Below, in pieces: positions 44,128-53,106 of a stretch of DNA of 64,000 bases. The translations under genes and the position numbers were made by a program. The notes beneath the pieces are model-generated. The model was not told where the DNA came from and searched no databases. It saw nothing but the letters and a program-made list of their open reading frames with translations. Source of the DNA: JAVJQS01 sp040218815 (GTDB taxonomy: Bacteria > Bacteroidota > Bacteroidia > Flavobacteriales_E > Vicingaceae); contig JAVJQS010000004.1 in assembly GCA_040218815.1 (NCBI GenBank), forward strand, positions 1 through 64,000, given 5' to 3'. Each line of letters opens with the position of its first letter. The stretch's first letter is position 1.

Positions 44128-45669
44128 ATGGATTTTATAAGTATTATAATAGGAATTTTAGCGGGAATAGGCATTGGCTCAGCCATTGTTTATTTTATGA
44201 TGAAAAAGGGCAACGATAATAAGTTTACGGCAATAATTGAAGAAGCCAAAGCAGAAGCGGAAGTCATTAAGAAGGATAAGATTTTACAAGCAAAAGAAAA
44301 GTTTTTGCAGCTTAAAGAGGAGCATGAAAAAGTGATTGCTAACCGAGAACGAAAAATTATAGATGCGGAAAATAGAGTAAAGCAAAAAGAGACAACCCTC
44401 AATAACAAGCTGCACGACACTAATAAGAAGGATAAAGATTTAAATGCTTTAAAAGGAAACTTAGATAAGCAATTAGAAATTGCTGAAAAGAAGCAACAAG
44501 AATTAGATAAAAATCATCGTAAGCAAGTCGAAATGCTCGAGAAATCAGCAGGTTTGTCTGCAGATGAAGCAAAATCTCAATTGGTTGAAGTGTTGAAAGA
44601 TGAAGCGAAGACGGATGCCATGGCACACATCAAAGACACCATTGAGGAAGCAAAAATAAATGCCAATAAAGAAGCTAAAAAAGTAGTAGTGCAAGCAATT
44701 CAACGTGTTGCCACAGAGCAGGCGATTGAGAATTCTGTTTCCATATTTAATATTGATTCCGACGACATGAAAGGAAGAATTATTGGAAGGGAGGGAAGGA
44801 ATATTAGAGCACTCGAAGCTGCAACTGGAGTAGAAATTATTGTTGATGATACTCCTGAGGCTATTATTCTTTCTTGCTTCGATCCAGTTCGAAGAGAAAC
44901 AGCTCGATTGGCATTGCATCAGCTAGTGACAGATGGAAGAATACATCCTGCAAGAATTGAGGAAGTTGTTCGTAAAACACAAAAACAACTAGAAGATGAA
45001 ATTATAGATATAGGAAAGAAAACCTGTATTGATTTAGGCATTCATGGTTTACATCCAGAGTTATTGAGAATGGTTGGAAGAATGAAGTACCGTTCTTCTT
45101 ATGGTCAAAACTTATTACAGCATTCACGTGAAGTGGCTAATTTATGTGCTACCATGGCCGCTGAGCTGGGCTTGAATGTGAAAATGGCAAAAAGAGCAGG
45201 ATTGCTTCATGATATTGGTAAAGTGCCTGATGATGAGCCAGAATTACCACATGCTTTGCTTGGAATGAAATTAGCAGAAAAATATAAAGAAAAGGCAGAG
45301 GTTTGCAATGCAATAGGAGCGCACCACGACGAAATAGAGATGACTACACTTATTTCACCTATTGTTCAAGTTTGCGATGCTGTTTCTGGAGCTAGACCTG
45401 GAGCTAGAAGGGAAATTGTTGAATCTTATATTACTCGAATAAAGGAGCTAGAAACTTTGGGTATGTCGCATCAAGGAGTGGAAAAGGCTTATGCCATTCA
45501 AGCTGGTAGAGAGTTACGTGTGATAGTGGAAAGTGAAAAAATTAGTGATGTTGAAGCAGATAAAATTTCATTTGATATTGCCCAAAAAATTCAAGCAGAT
45601 ATGACCTATCCAGGACAAGTTAAAGTGACTGTGATTAGAGAAAAGAGGGCAGTAAATATTGCCCGCTAA
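44128..45669 (+). CDS. rny: Ribonuclease Y
   Basis: A 513-aa membrane-anchored endoribonuclease that starts mRNA decay. Order: N-terminal membrane helix (about 4-24), long charged coiled coil (about 30-180), KH domain (about 210-270, GRIIGREGRNIRALE), and HD domain with H361-D362 (LLHDIGK). The start at 44128 (MDFISIIIGILAGIG) gives the canonical N-terminus; a frame open from 44035 would put 31 extra residues inside the 6S-like RNA and is rejected. Its 3' end overlaps the next gene by 4 nt. Confidence 0.96.
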   Translation: MDFISIIIGILAGIGIGSAIVYFMMKKGNDNKFTAIIEEAKAEAEVIKKDKILQAKEKFLQLKEEHEKVIANRERKIIDAENRVKQKETTLNNKLHDTNKKDKDLNALKGNLDKQLEIAEKKQQELDKNHRKQVEMLEKSAGLSADEAKSQLVEVLKDEAKTDAMAHIKDTIEEAKINANKEAKKVVVQAIQRVATEQAIENSVSIFNIDSDDMKGRIIGREGRNIRALEAATGVEIIVDDTPEAIILSCFDPVRRETARLALHQLVTDGRIHPARIEEVVRKTQKQLEDEIIDIGKKTCIDLGIHGLHPELLRMVGRMKYRSSYGQNLLQHSREVANLCATMAAELGLNVKMAKRAGLLHDIGKVPDDEPELPHALLGMKLAEKYKEKAEVCNAIGAHHDEIEMTTLISPIVQVCDAVSGARPGARREIVESYITRIKELETLGMSHQGVEKAYAIQAGRELRVIVESEKISDVEADKISFDIAQKIQADMTYPGQVKVTVIREKRAVNIAR

Positions 45670-46754
45670 TTAGTCTCACAAAGGGTTAAGATATCATTGA
45701 TCAATGCTCCTCCATTAGCAGAATTAGTCATTATAACAATGGCCTTTTTGCTTTCCTTTGATGCAGAGAAATAAGAGGTAAACCCTTCATTTTGACCTAC
45801 AAAGCTGAATGTCTTTTTATCATAATCGTAGTTTACACTTAATCGATTTTCTAACATTTCATTGAAACTATCAATTTCGATATATCTCGATTTTCCATTA
45901 CTTGCTGAAATCATTTCTTGTAAAATTATTGCTAAGTCTTCTGAACTTGTCCAAAGGCCACTAGCAGCACTCTGAGGATATGTTTTCCATTTGTTTGAAA
46001 CCATTTCTCCTCTGGCATTAAAACCAAAACTTGCTGTGGTAGTATCAATAGGGTTTATAAACGAACTGTTGTTCATTTTAAAAGGGTAAAAGATGTTATT
46101 TGCTACATAGCTTGAATAGGATTCTCGCATTAATTTTTCAATAATCATTTGAACAAAATGATAGCCCCCTTCAGAATACTTTAAGGTATTTAGTGGTTCG
46201 TAAATTATTTGAATGGGTTCATTATTTGCTGGGGCAATTCCATTTAAAATTTGCTCTGAACTAGGTATACTATCATATCTGTTATAGGGGTCAAAATTTG
46301 AAATGTTAAACCCGCCTCTATGCTTTAATAAATTTCTGAGTGCAATAAAATAATCAGAGTAGTTATTTTGAATTTTAAATTCCTGAATATAACTGCTTAG
46401 GTCTGTGTCTAAACTAATTTTATCAGCTTGAATCAGGCTAAATATTGCAATCGTTGCAATTGTTTGACTTATTTCAGCAGCTTGAAACTGAGTGGACTGA
46501 TTTACAAGAATCGCTTTTTCGTTATCGGAATGGCCGTAGCCTTTTGTCCAACTGTTAAACCTATCGTTGATATAAGAAATGGATACTCCATTTACATTGT
46601 GTTCTTTAAGTAGGCTATCAATTTTTGAAGTGGCAATAGGGTTTTCTATTGTTCTCACAGGGTTAAATTGATTTGGTTTTGTTAAAACTATAGGTTTTAT
46701 AATACATGCTGAAAGTATTAACAAAGCTGTAAAAACAAGAAATAAACGAGTCAT
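45666..46754 (-). CDS. Beta-lactamase-fold lipoprotein with degenerate active site
   Basis: A 362-aa lipoprotein (lipobox LSAC, C17) of the serine beta-lactamase/PBP-like family (class C/DD-peptidase fold): VNGVSISYI, FQAAEISQTIATIAIFSLIQADKISLDTDLSSYI, LLKHRGGF, YSEGGYHFVQMIIEKL and SGLWTSSEDLAIIL are family landmarks. The catalytic SxxK is replaced by E94-I-S-Q97, the YxN by Y193-S-E195, and the C-terminal HTG/KTG-like box by GQNEG. It is therefore probably not a hydrolase and may be a binding protein. It converges with rny. Confidence 0.85.
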   Translation of the reverse strand: MTRLFLVFTALLILSACIIKPIVLTKPNQFNPVRTIENPIATSKIDSLLKEHNVNGVSISYINDRFNSWTKGYGHSDNEKAILVNQSTQFQAAEISQTIATIAIFSLIQADKISLDTDLSSYIQEFKIQNNYSDYFIALRNLLKHRGGFNISNFDPYNRYDSIPSSEQILNGIAPANNEPIQIIYEPLNTLKYSEGGYHFVQMIIEKLMRESYSSYVANNIFYPFKMNNSSFINPIDTTTASFGFNARGEMVSNKWKTYPQSAASGLWTSSEDLAIILQEMISASNGKSRYIEIDSFNEMLENRLSVNYDYDKKTFSFVGQNEGFTSYFSASKESKKAIVIMTNSANGGALINDILTLCETN

Positions 46755-46799
46755 AAAAAATTTTAGGATCTTAGTGAAGAGCGAAGTTAGAAAATGAAA

Positions 46800-47282
46800 T
46801 TAATTCAAGTAGGTTTGACGAAATAAATTTATCTTTTTAAAAGCCTTTTCATCAACGATATAAAAACCATCTTCGATAAATTCAAAAATTTCTTGTTCTC
46901 GGCTATTTTTATAAGGGAATTTAAGTTTGAAGCTTTTGCAAGCGTGTAAATCTTTTTTTGAAACAGCTTCTATACTTTTTATGTCAGTTAAATTTATTTT
47001 CGACATTTCAGGAATTTCAATGCCGATTATAGTATAGTCGTTTTCTCTGCACTCATATAGTAAGAGTTGCTTCTTAGTTCGATACTCTAAATAATGCACT
47101 CCTTTAATTAATTTGTCAAAGATAAGATCACTGTATTTTCTCAATAGATCAAGTGCATCATCTGAATACTGATCTTGCAGTAAGCTCCATTCAAAAGTGT
47201 TGATTCCTTCCGAATAAAGAAAGTCATTAAAGTCGGTAGCAAGAATATCAAACTCTTGATATGTTAAGCATCTGTATTTCAT
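46800..47282 (-). CDS. Conserved hypothetical protein, DUF6495-like
   Basis: A 160-aa cytoplasmic protein. The start at 47282 (MKYRCLTYQEFDIL) fits the family beginning MKYR-x-LT-x-E; another ATG 21 nt upstream would add 7 residues. The N-terminal segment FNDFLYSEGINTFEWSLLQDQ and the central KGVHYLEYRTKKQLLLY resemble DUF6495 proteins of Bacteroidota as I remember them; function unknown. It is followed by the beta-lactamase-like gene and preceded by the thioesterase gene. Confidence 0.65.
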   Translation of the reverse strand: MKYRCLTYQEFDILATDFNDFLYSEGINTFEWSLLQDQYSDDALDLLRKYSDLIFDKLIKGVHYLEYRTKKQLLLYECRENDYTIIGIEIPEMSKINLTDIKSIEAVSKKDLHACKSFKLKFPYKNSREQEIFEFIEDGFYIVDEKAFKKINLFRQTYLN

Positions 47283-47324
47283 TACTCTGTAAATATATTT
47301 CACAGATTCTAATAAACCAAAGAT

Positions 47325-47765
47325 TCAAGCTTGATTTTTTTCATACTCGTCTATCGCTGAGATAATTGATGCCTCAATTGGAGTGCTTTTTCCACTCGAT
47401 CTATCAACTGTTACTAAGGTTTGTAAAGCTCTTGCTGCTACTGTATTTTGGTCATCTTTTTCAACAGTTATAAGAGATTCAAAAGTGAAACTTTTTGTTC
47501 CAATTTTCAATACGCGTGTTAATATTGAAATTTTATCGCCGAAAATAATGGGTTTTTTAAAGTCTATCTCAATTCTGGCGACTAAAACATTGAAATCATC
47601 AACCGATTTAAAAAGTCCAAGCGCTTGTTGCGAATAGGATATACGAGCCTCTTCTAAAAAGTTTAAATACCGGGCATTGTTAACGTGTCCAAAGGCATCA
47701 ATGTCCATAAATCGAGTATTCAGCTTTAGCTTGTGCCGAAATTCATCAAAATTATATGCTGTCAT
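47325..47765 (-). CDS. Acyl-CoA thioesterase (hotdog fold, 4HBT type)
   Basis: A 146-aa single-hotdog thioesterase: MDIDAFGHVNNARYLNFLEEAR (20-41) holds the D-x-x-GHVNN active-site loop of the 4-hydroxybenzoyl-CoA thioesterase class, followed by the central helix and strand pattern VLVARIEIDFKKPIIFGD (60-77). Natural substrate unknown. Its start overlaps the 3' end of the next upstream gene by 14 nt, suggesting coupling. Confidence 0.9.
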   Translation of the reverse strand: MTAYNFDEFRHKLKLNTRFMDIDAFGHVNNARYLNFLEEARISYSQQALGLFKSVDDFNVLVARIEIDFKKPIIFGDKISILTRVLKIGTKSFTFESLITVEKDDQNTVAARALQTLVTVDRSSGKSTPIEASIISAIDEYEKNQA

Positions 47766-48342
47766 AAAATAAAGGTACTATCAATTGATTCAGAAAGAGC
47801 TGATAAAGCTCATTTAATTGATTTATTTTATCTAAAGGTTTCACTTGAACAATTTTTAAAAAATCAATTTCTTTTGGGTTTAATTGAGCTAATGTCTCAG
47901 TGCCTAATAACTTGAAGTTTTTGTCGTTTGGGTTTTGGCTCCACTCATTTCCAGAGTTGGAATAGTAAAGTGGCAATTCGCTAGTAGATAAAAGTTGCTT
48001 TAATTTACTAAAATGGGTGATTAAGTACTTTCCTTTTAGATGTAGTGTAAAACTTATAATATTTCCCCACCAAATTAATGTTCGAAAGGCAAATACATCA
48101 TTAGTTGTAAATACTCTTGGATAGTCTAAAACTCGAAAGGGGTAGCCCTCGAAGTTTTCACCTTTACTTACTTTGGGAGTAGAACTAAACGCATTCAATG
48201 ATTGGTGATTAATTAGCGTATTGTTTCCCAATTTTTTAAATTGCAATTCGATTTGTTTTAATACGCGGTTTTTGCGCTCAATAATTTTCGAATCATTGAG
48301 CAGCTTTAAGTCTGCTTTACTAAATGGAGTACTTTCTTTCAA
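47752..48342 (-). CDS. Conserved hypothetical protein
   Basis: A 196-aa protein with no signal peptide or membrane segment. The most distinctive stretch is VSKGENFEGYPFRVLDYPRVF (58-78), followed by DVFAFRTLIWWGNIISFTLHLKGKYL; I associate the SKGEN-x-x-GYP-x-x-x-LDYPR pattern with unnamed Bacteroidota proteins. No function can be assigned. It overlaps the thioesterase start by 14 nt. Confidence 0.7.
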   Translation of the reverse strand: MKESTPFSKADLKLLNDSKIIERKNRVLKQIELQFKKLGNNTLINHQSLNAFSSTPKVSKGENFEGYPFRVLDYPRVFTTNDVFAFRTLIWWGNIISFTLHLKGKYLITHFSKLKQLLSTSELPLYYSNSGNEWSQNPNDKNFKLLGTETLAQLNPKEIDFLKIVQVKPLDKINQLNELYQLFLNQLIVPLFYDSI

Positions 48343-48396
48343 TGTGTTTTTAGTATAACAATAAGTTATAAAAGTACACAGGATAGGTCAATCAGT

Positions 48397-50304
48397 TTAT
48401 TGTTTTAGCAAACGAAGGGTAGCGTTTTTCCCATAGGAGTCTGTAAGTTTTATGATATAAATACCAGGGATTGCATTTAATTCTAAATGAAGTAAATTTT
48501 CATTTTTGAAATCTTTTGAAAACAAAAATCTTCCATTTATATCATAGATGCTTGCGTTAAGTTTTGAAGCGGTCTTACCATCAAAAGCAATGGTAAACTT
48601 TCCACTTGTTGGGTTTGGGTAAAGATTCACTGAAAAGTTTAATGTATTTTCTTTAATACCAACTTCAGTAACAGAATAACAGGCGGAAGTGTCTATACAA
48701 CCGCTTTTAATGATTTCAACTGCATAGCTTCCATTCTTTATTGGGCTAAGTGTTTTGTTATACTCACCACTAATAAATGCTAAATTACTATCGCAGTCTA
48801 GCCACTGATATCGAACTTGATCCGCCTTGGCAATAAGTTTTCCAGCCACAGTATCAATAACACTAACATCGATAGTGTCTATAGTTAATCTTAAGAAATT
48901 TATATAATAGCAGTTACTCATTGTAGGAATGGTGTCAAAATAGTTTCCACTAGAAGAATAAGTTTTTCCACTAAGCGCTTGGTAACTTTTACAAGCTCTA
49001 CGACTTATTGTATCAATTTCAGTACATGTGGTAACAAAATAAACAGCTCCTGCCCTCGGTAAATTTGTTGAGCCGCTTCTTAAAATATCGTTTTTATCAG
49101 CAATGAGTGCTGTGCCTTCAGCTATGGCAACTGAATTTCCAAAAGTTTGATTAGTTTCTGAGTTTGGACTATTTAATATCTTCATTAGTGTCCAGGTATT
49201 GTTGTTTCTATATTCATAAAAATAGGCAGGCCCGGTCTTATTAAATCCTCCGGATCCAACAACCAAGTAATTGTTATCTAATGCTAATGAGCCTCCAAAT
49301 TCTGCCGCGTTACTAGAGGATCCAACTTTTCTTTCAACTTCATTCCAAGTACCATTTGTACCCTTTTGAAAAAAATAGATGGCCCCTCGTTGACCAAAAG
49401 CCATAGTGTCTACACGCTTATTTGGTGAACTGATTATTGCATATTCATCAGTATTAACAATTGAGCTTCCAAAATAATCAAATTCAGCTCTGTCTTGGCT
49501 TATTAGCCGTTGAACTTGAAGCCATTTTTTTGAAATCGAGTCTTTTTCAAAAACATAGGCCGCACCAGCTAGATGAGTTGAATCATTACTCGTAATACCT
49601 TCATACTCCCATTGAGATCCAATAATTATCGTGTTAGAAGTTTCAGACATAGCAACTGAACTGCCAAATGTTGCGCTGGTGTCAGTGTTTGTTCTTACAA
49701 TATTTTGAAAAAATGTCCAGGTGCCTGTGCTGTCTTTTGTATAAATATCTACTGAACCATTATTTTCGTCATAGGGTGTTCCAATTAGTGCGATATTATT
49801 TTTAATGAGAAGACCTTCATTTATAGGAAGAGTGTAAAACTGTGAAATGGAGTCATGTCTAACTTTTTTTACTTCAATCCATTTCCCCGCTGTATCTCTT
49901 TCAAAAAAATAACTTAAGTAAAATTTGTGTTGGGAGGAGGAGTCTCTTGATGCCCTTACTATTGCTGTGTTGTTATCAATAGAAACCGCTGTTCCAAATT
50001 CATCACCTGCTTGCTGGTCTGAAGCAAATAACTTCTGTTTTTCCTCCCAATCTCCAGTGCTGTTTTTCTCAAAAATGTAAACAGCTCCCACTTGGGCTAA
50101 GAGATTTCCCGAAGAGTCCCGGTTCTCAAATGGTGCTCCAATTATTGCAGTATTGTTAGAAATTGAAACATCAAATCCAAACTCATCATTAACAGTTCTG
50201 TCAGAGGCTACTTTTTTGATAACTGTGCTCCAGTCTTGAGCATCAACTTGCATTGTTAAAACAAGGGATACTAATAATAGAAAAAGATATCGAAAGCGTT
50301 TCAT
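48397..50304 (-). CDS. Secreted FG-GAP-like repeat protein with type IX sorting domain
   Basis: A 635-aa secreted protein: signal peptide (to VDAQ, residue 23), then about seven repeats of a beta-propeller-type unit, seen as recurring GAVYIFEKN / DEFGTAVSIDNNTAIV / FGSSVAMSETSNTIIIGS patterns (about 30-420), a cysteine-containing linker domain, and a C-terminal type IX secretion sorting domain (about 555-635, VNLYPNPTSGKF ... PGIYIIKL). The sorting domain directs export through the type IX system and attachment at the surface. The repeats suggest an adhesin or binding surface. Confidence 0.88.
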   Translation of the reverse strand: MKRFRYLFLLLVSLVLTMQVDAQDWSTVIKKVASDRTVNDEFGFDVSISNNTAIIGAPFENRDSSGNLLAQVGAVYIFEKNSTGDWEEKQKLFASDQQAGDEFGTAVSIDNNTAIVRASRDSSSQHKFYLSYFFERDTAGKWIEVKKVRHDSISQFYTLPINEGLLIKNNIALIGTPYDENNGSVDIYTKDSTGTWTFFQNIVRTNTDTSATFGSSVAMSETSNTIIIGSQWEYEGITSNDSTHLAGAAYVFEKDSISKKWLQVQRLISQDRAEFDYFGSSIVNTDEYAIISSPNKRVDTMAFGQRGAIYFFQKGTNGTWNEVERKVGSSSNAAEFGGSLALDNNYLVVGSGGFNKTGPAYFYEYRNNNTWTLMKILNSPNSETNQTFGNSVAIAEGTALIADKNDILRSGSTNLPRAGAVYFVTTCTEIDTISRRACKSYQALSGKTYSSSGNYFDTIPTMSNCYYINFLRLTIDTIDVSVIDTVAGKLIAKADQVRYQWLDCDSNLAFISGEYNKTLSPIKNGSYAVEIIKSGCIDTSACYSVTEVGIKENTLNFSVNLYPNPTSGKFTIAFDGKTASKLNASIYDINGRFLFSKDFKNENLLHLELNAIPGIYIIKLTDSYGKNATLRLLKQ

Positions 50305-50479
50305 GGCCTGTAGTTTAAATTTTATCTACTAAGGTAACTAATTATGGTTATTGAGCATTTAATCCATTTGATATTTAATGATTTAATTTTTATTTACTTC
50401 TTTTTTTAAAGAGAAGAGTGGTTTATTGGTAATAAATATGTATTATTGTGATATCAATTTAATATTAAAATAAATAATT

Positions 50480-51334
50480 ATGAACGCTGAAAAAATCATC
50501 AAGCCAACCTCAGGTTATGTTATGTTATTCATTATTCTACTTCTTATCGTCTTTGGAGTGTCGATTATTATGCTTTGGAACAGTCCATGGTCGGTTGCGA
50601 GCTTTCTACTAGCCGGTGTACTTGCAATCGGATTTTTCTTCGTTTACCCAAATGGGTCGAGAGTGTTAACACTCTTTGGTGAATACAAAGGAACAGTTAA
50701 GGAGCATGGATTTTATTGGGTTAATCCTTTTTTCGTGCGTAAGGCGATTTCTTTAAGGGCACGCAATTTTGATAGTGAGCGACTAAAAGTGAACGATAAG
50801 TTGGGCAATCCCATTAATATCAGCGTAATATTAGTTTGGCGTGTGCGTGAAACCTATAAAGCAGCATTTGAAGTTGATATATATGAGAACTTTGTTCGAG
50901 TGCAAACGGATGCTGCAGTAAGAAAATTAGCCAATATGTATGCTTATGATAACTTTGATGATGATGAAACAGAAGTCACCTTAAGAAGTGGTTTGGAGGA
51001 GATAAATGACAACATGGAAAAAGAGGTTTCTGAACGTTTAGAAATTGCAGGAATTGAAGTGCTAGAAGCGCGTATAGGATACCTTGCCTATGCCTCTGAA
51101 ATTGCTAGCGCAATGTTAAGAAGGCAACAAGCAACTGCGATTGTAGCTGCACGAATGAAAATTGTTGAAGGAGCGGTTTGGATGGTTGAAGAAGCGATCA
51201 CTCAATTAGGTAAGCGAAACATTATTCAGTTAGATGAAGATAAAAAGGCAGCTATGGTCAGTAATTTAATGACAGTACTTTGCGCTGATAAAGATGCTTC
51301 ACCAGTGATTAATACCGGTACATTAAATCATTAG
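50480..51334 (+). CDS. SPFH/stomatin-like membrane protein
   Basis: A 284-aa protein with two N-terminal membrane helices (about 14-33 and 38-56) and an SPFH/band 7 domain (about 57-270: YPNGSRVLTLFGEYKGTVKEHGFYWVNPF is the diagnostic opening). SPFH proteins assemble into large membrane rings that organise lipids and proteases. No NfeD partner is present. Two tiny genes follow in the same direction with gaps of 3 and 7 bp. Confidence 0.92.
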   Translation: MNAEKIIKPTSGYVMLFIILLLIVFGVSIIMLWNSPWSVASFLLAGVLAIGFFFVYPNGSRVLTLFGEYKGTVKEHGFYWVNPFFVRKAISLRARNFDSERLKVNDKLGNPINISVILVWRVRETYKAAFEVDIYENFVRVQTDAAVRKLANMYAYDNFDDDETEVTLRSGLEEINDNMEKEVSERLEIAGIEVLEARIGYLAYASEIASAMLRRQQATAIVAARMKIVEGAVWMVEEAITQLGKRNIIQLDEDKKAAMVSNLMTVLCADKDASPVINTGTLNH

Positions 51335-51337
51335 AAA

Positions 51338-51487
51338 ATGGAAAATTACAAGATTCTAAAAAAAGGTGTTTTTGAAAGCCAATCTAAGTTTGAAGATAAA
51401 ATCAATAGTCTCTCTTTGCAGGGGTGGAGGGCTATTTCGTTGAGTCACCAAGGAGCCCAAATGGTGGTGTTGATGGAAAAGAAGTAA
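51338..51487 (+). CDS. 49-aa DUF4177-like small protein
   Basis: A 49-aa frame, MENYKILKKGVFES...ending MVVLMEKK. It starts 3 bp after the SPFH stop and ends 7 bp before the next gene. The pattern (YKI at the start, then an LxxQGWRAIS segment and a final hydrophobic strand ending in K) is that of very small DUF4177-type proteins. Regular spacing on both sides and the family-like pattern make it a real gene. Function unknown. Confidence 0.75.
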   Translation: MENYKILKKGVFESQSKFEDKINSLSLQGWRAISLSHQGAQMVVLMEKK

Positions 51488-51494
51488 TCACAAT

Positions 51495-51683
51495 ATGGCA
51501 AGTAAAAAAGCATTTGCTCTGCGATTAAATCCTGAAGTTTTAAAAGCTGTTGAGAAATGGGCAGCAGATGAATTTCGGAGCACTAACGGTCAGTTAGAGT
51601 GGATTATTAGTAATGAATTGAAAAAACAAAACCGTTTAAAATCGGCTTCTAATAAGGAAGAGAACAAAAAAAAGCCGAACTAA
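51495..51683 (+). CDS. Arc-like ribbon-helix-helix protein
   Basis: A 62-aa protein: KKAFALRLNPEVLKAVEKWAADEFRSTNGQLEWIISNELKKQN has the strand (FALRLN), helix and helix order of Arc/MetJ ribbon-helix-helix DNA-binding proteins. Its C-terminal tail is basic. It ends inside a terminator: the last codons and the stop lie in the hairpin. It probably autoregulates or co-regulates the SPFH operon; that is inference. Confidence 0.85.
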   Translation: MASKKAFALRLNPEVLKAVEKWAADEFRSTNGQLEWIISNELKKQNRLKSASNKEENKKKPN

Positions 51684-51700
51684 ACTGTTCGGCTTTTTTT
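51668..51700. terminator. Bidirectional terminator overlapping the RHH gene's end
   Basis: AAAAAAGCCGAAC (51668-51680) pairs with GTTCGGCTTTTTT (51687-51699), loop TAAACT. The stop codon TAA of the RHH gene (51681-51683) is in the loop. It also serves the converging FKBP gene. Confidence 0.92.
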
Positions 51701-51716
51701 ATATATACTCTGTAAA

Positions 51717-52145
51717 TTAGTTTACTTCCACCAATTCAATGTCAAAAACTAAGTCTTTACCTGCTAAAGGATGATTAGCATCAAGTACAACTTCTTCTTC
51801 CTCTACTTTAGCTACTACTAAAACTTGTTTTCTTCCATCTTGTTGAGTTGCTTCTAATTGCATTCCAACTTCTGGCGTCATGCCTTCTGGTAGTTGAGAT
51901 TTCGAAACATTTACCATTGCTTCCTCTTTCTTTGGTCCATAGGCCTTTTCAGAAGGGATAGTAACGTTTTTTGTTTCTCCCACTTTCATGCCTTCAACAG
52001 CATCATCAAAACCTTGAATCATTTGACCTGCGCCAATTGTAAATTCTAAAGGGTCTCTTTCTCTTGAGCTGTCAAAAACAGTTTTATCTGTTAATGTTCC
52101 TGTATAATGAACTTTTACTTTGTTTCCTTTTGTTGCTTGAGACAT
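51717..52145 (-). CDS. FKBP-type peptidyl-prolyl isomerase, SlyD-like
   Basis: A 142-aa cytoplasmic prolyl isomerase. KVHYTGTLTDKTVFDSS (11-27) opens the FKBP domain; the insert-in-flap region VTIPSEKAYGPKKEEAMVNVSKSQLP (61-86) and VVLDANHPLAGKDLVFDIEL (118-137) are diagnostic of the SlyD branch. It lacks the histidine-rich metal-binding tail of E. coli SlyD. A TAnnTTTG element lies upstream. Confidence 0.94.
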   Translation of the reverse strand: MSQATKGNKVKVHYTGTLTDKTVFDSSRERDPLEFTIGAGQMIQGFDDAVEGMKVGETKNVTIPSEKAYGPKKEEAMVNVSKSQLPEGMTPEVGMQLEATQQDGRKQVLVVAKVEEEEVVLDANHPLAGKDLVFDIELVEVN

Positions 52146-52177
52146 ATGTCTTCTTTTTAATTTATTATAATTTTTTA

Positions 52178-52185
52178 CAAATGTA
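52178..52185 (-). promoter_or_regulatory. -7 promoter element of the FKBP gene
   Basis: Minus-strand TACATTTG (plus-strand CAAATGTA), 32 nt before the start. Confidence 0.5.
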
Positions 52186-52228
52186 TTTCATCTTGAATGC
52201 TTTACCTAGAAATAAACCCTATATTTTG

Positions 52229-52561
52229 TTAATATGCACAATTTACACAAGATCTAGTTTGAGGCCGCAACAAGAGCCTACCCATTGGGATCACAGCATC
52301 ACATCGGACGCAAATACCAAATTTTTCATCATCGCTGTTTTCTAATCCACTCTTCAAAGCGTCTAGGCGCATTAGTGCTTTTCTAAGTGCAGCTTCATTT
52401 ACACTCTTGTTATTAATGGCATCCATTCGACTAATTCTTCCAATGGCATTTTCGGGTGGAATAGGCTTAACCATCTCCTTTAAGTCAGAAATTTCTTCAC
52501 TCAATTTTTTAATTTCCGATTTCATTTTTTTCTTCAGGGTGTTTTTTTCTGTATCCTTCAT
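52229..52561 (-). CDS. TraR/DksA-type zinc-finger protein
   Basis: A 110-aa protein with an N-terminal coiled coil (about 5-35), a helical middle part and a C4 zinc finger: C84-x2-C87 and C105-x2-C108 (GICVRCDAVIPMGRLLLRP...SCVNC). This is the DksA/TraR fold, whose members bind the RNA polymerase secondary channel. It is shorter than E. coli DksA and lacks the DxxDxA coiled-coil tip in recognisable form, so a DksA-like regulatory role is plausible only. Confidence 0.88.
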   Translation of the reverse strand: MKDTEKNTLKKKMKSEIKKLSEEISDLKEMVKPIPPENAIGRISRMDAINNKSVNEAALRKALMRLDALKSGLENSDDEKFGICVRCDAVIPMGRLLLRPQTRSCVNCAY

Positions 52562-52596
52562 TTATGTAGCTTTGATTACTAAATTATTTAAATCAA

Positions 52597-53106
52597 ATGG
52601 ATTTTAATAAACTCATTAAAAAAGCGGAGTATTCTTCATTCAATTTGTGGCTGCTAAACTTTTTGTTGCACCGTTTTATTCCATTCAATAAACCACATGG
52701 ATTAAAGATTTTAAAAATTTCTAAAGATGAAGTTCAAGTAAAGATTCCCTATAAAAAATCGAACCTTAATCACATAAAGGGATTACATGCTTGTGTACTT
52801 GCAACAGCTGCTGAATATTCTTCAGGTTTACTGTTGCTATACAAAATAGGGGCAAAGGATTACAGAATAATTATGGAGTCGTTAAATGTGGAATATCATT
52901 ACCAGGCAAAAATGGAAGCGGTAGCAAGGTTTTCGATTAAGGAAGAAGAGTTTGAATCGACCGTAGTAGAACCCTTAAAAAAGACTGGCAAAGTATTTAA
53001 GCCATGCGCTATTGAATTGCATGATGTAAAAGGAAATCACCTTTGTTCAGCCACAACAAATTGGCAAATTAAATCTTGGAAGTCAGTAAAAACTAAGCTG
53101 GATTAA
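52597..53106 (+). CDS. DUF4442 hotdog-fold protein
   Basis: A 169-aa protein of the DUF4442 family, a relative of PaaI-type thioesterases: IPFNKPHGLKILKISKDEVQVKIPYKKSNLNHIKGLHACVLATAAEYSSG (about 29-78) contains the N-x-x-G-x-LHA helix that opens the hotdog. The substrate is unknown. Its 3' end overlaps the dehydratase gene on the other strand by 14 nt. Confidence 0.85.
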   Translation: MDFNKLIKKAEYSSFNLWLLNFLLHRFIPFNKPHGLKILKISKDEVQVKIPYKKSNLNHIKGLHACVLATAAEYSSGLLLLYKIGAKDYRIIMESLNVEYHYQAKMEAVARFSIKEEEFESTVVEPLKKTGKVFKPCAIELHDVKGNHLCSATTNWQIKSWKSVKTKLD

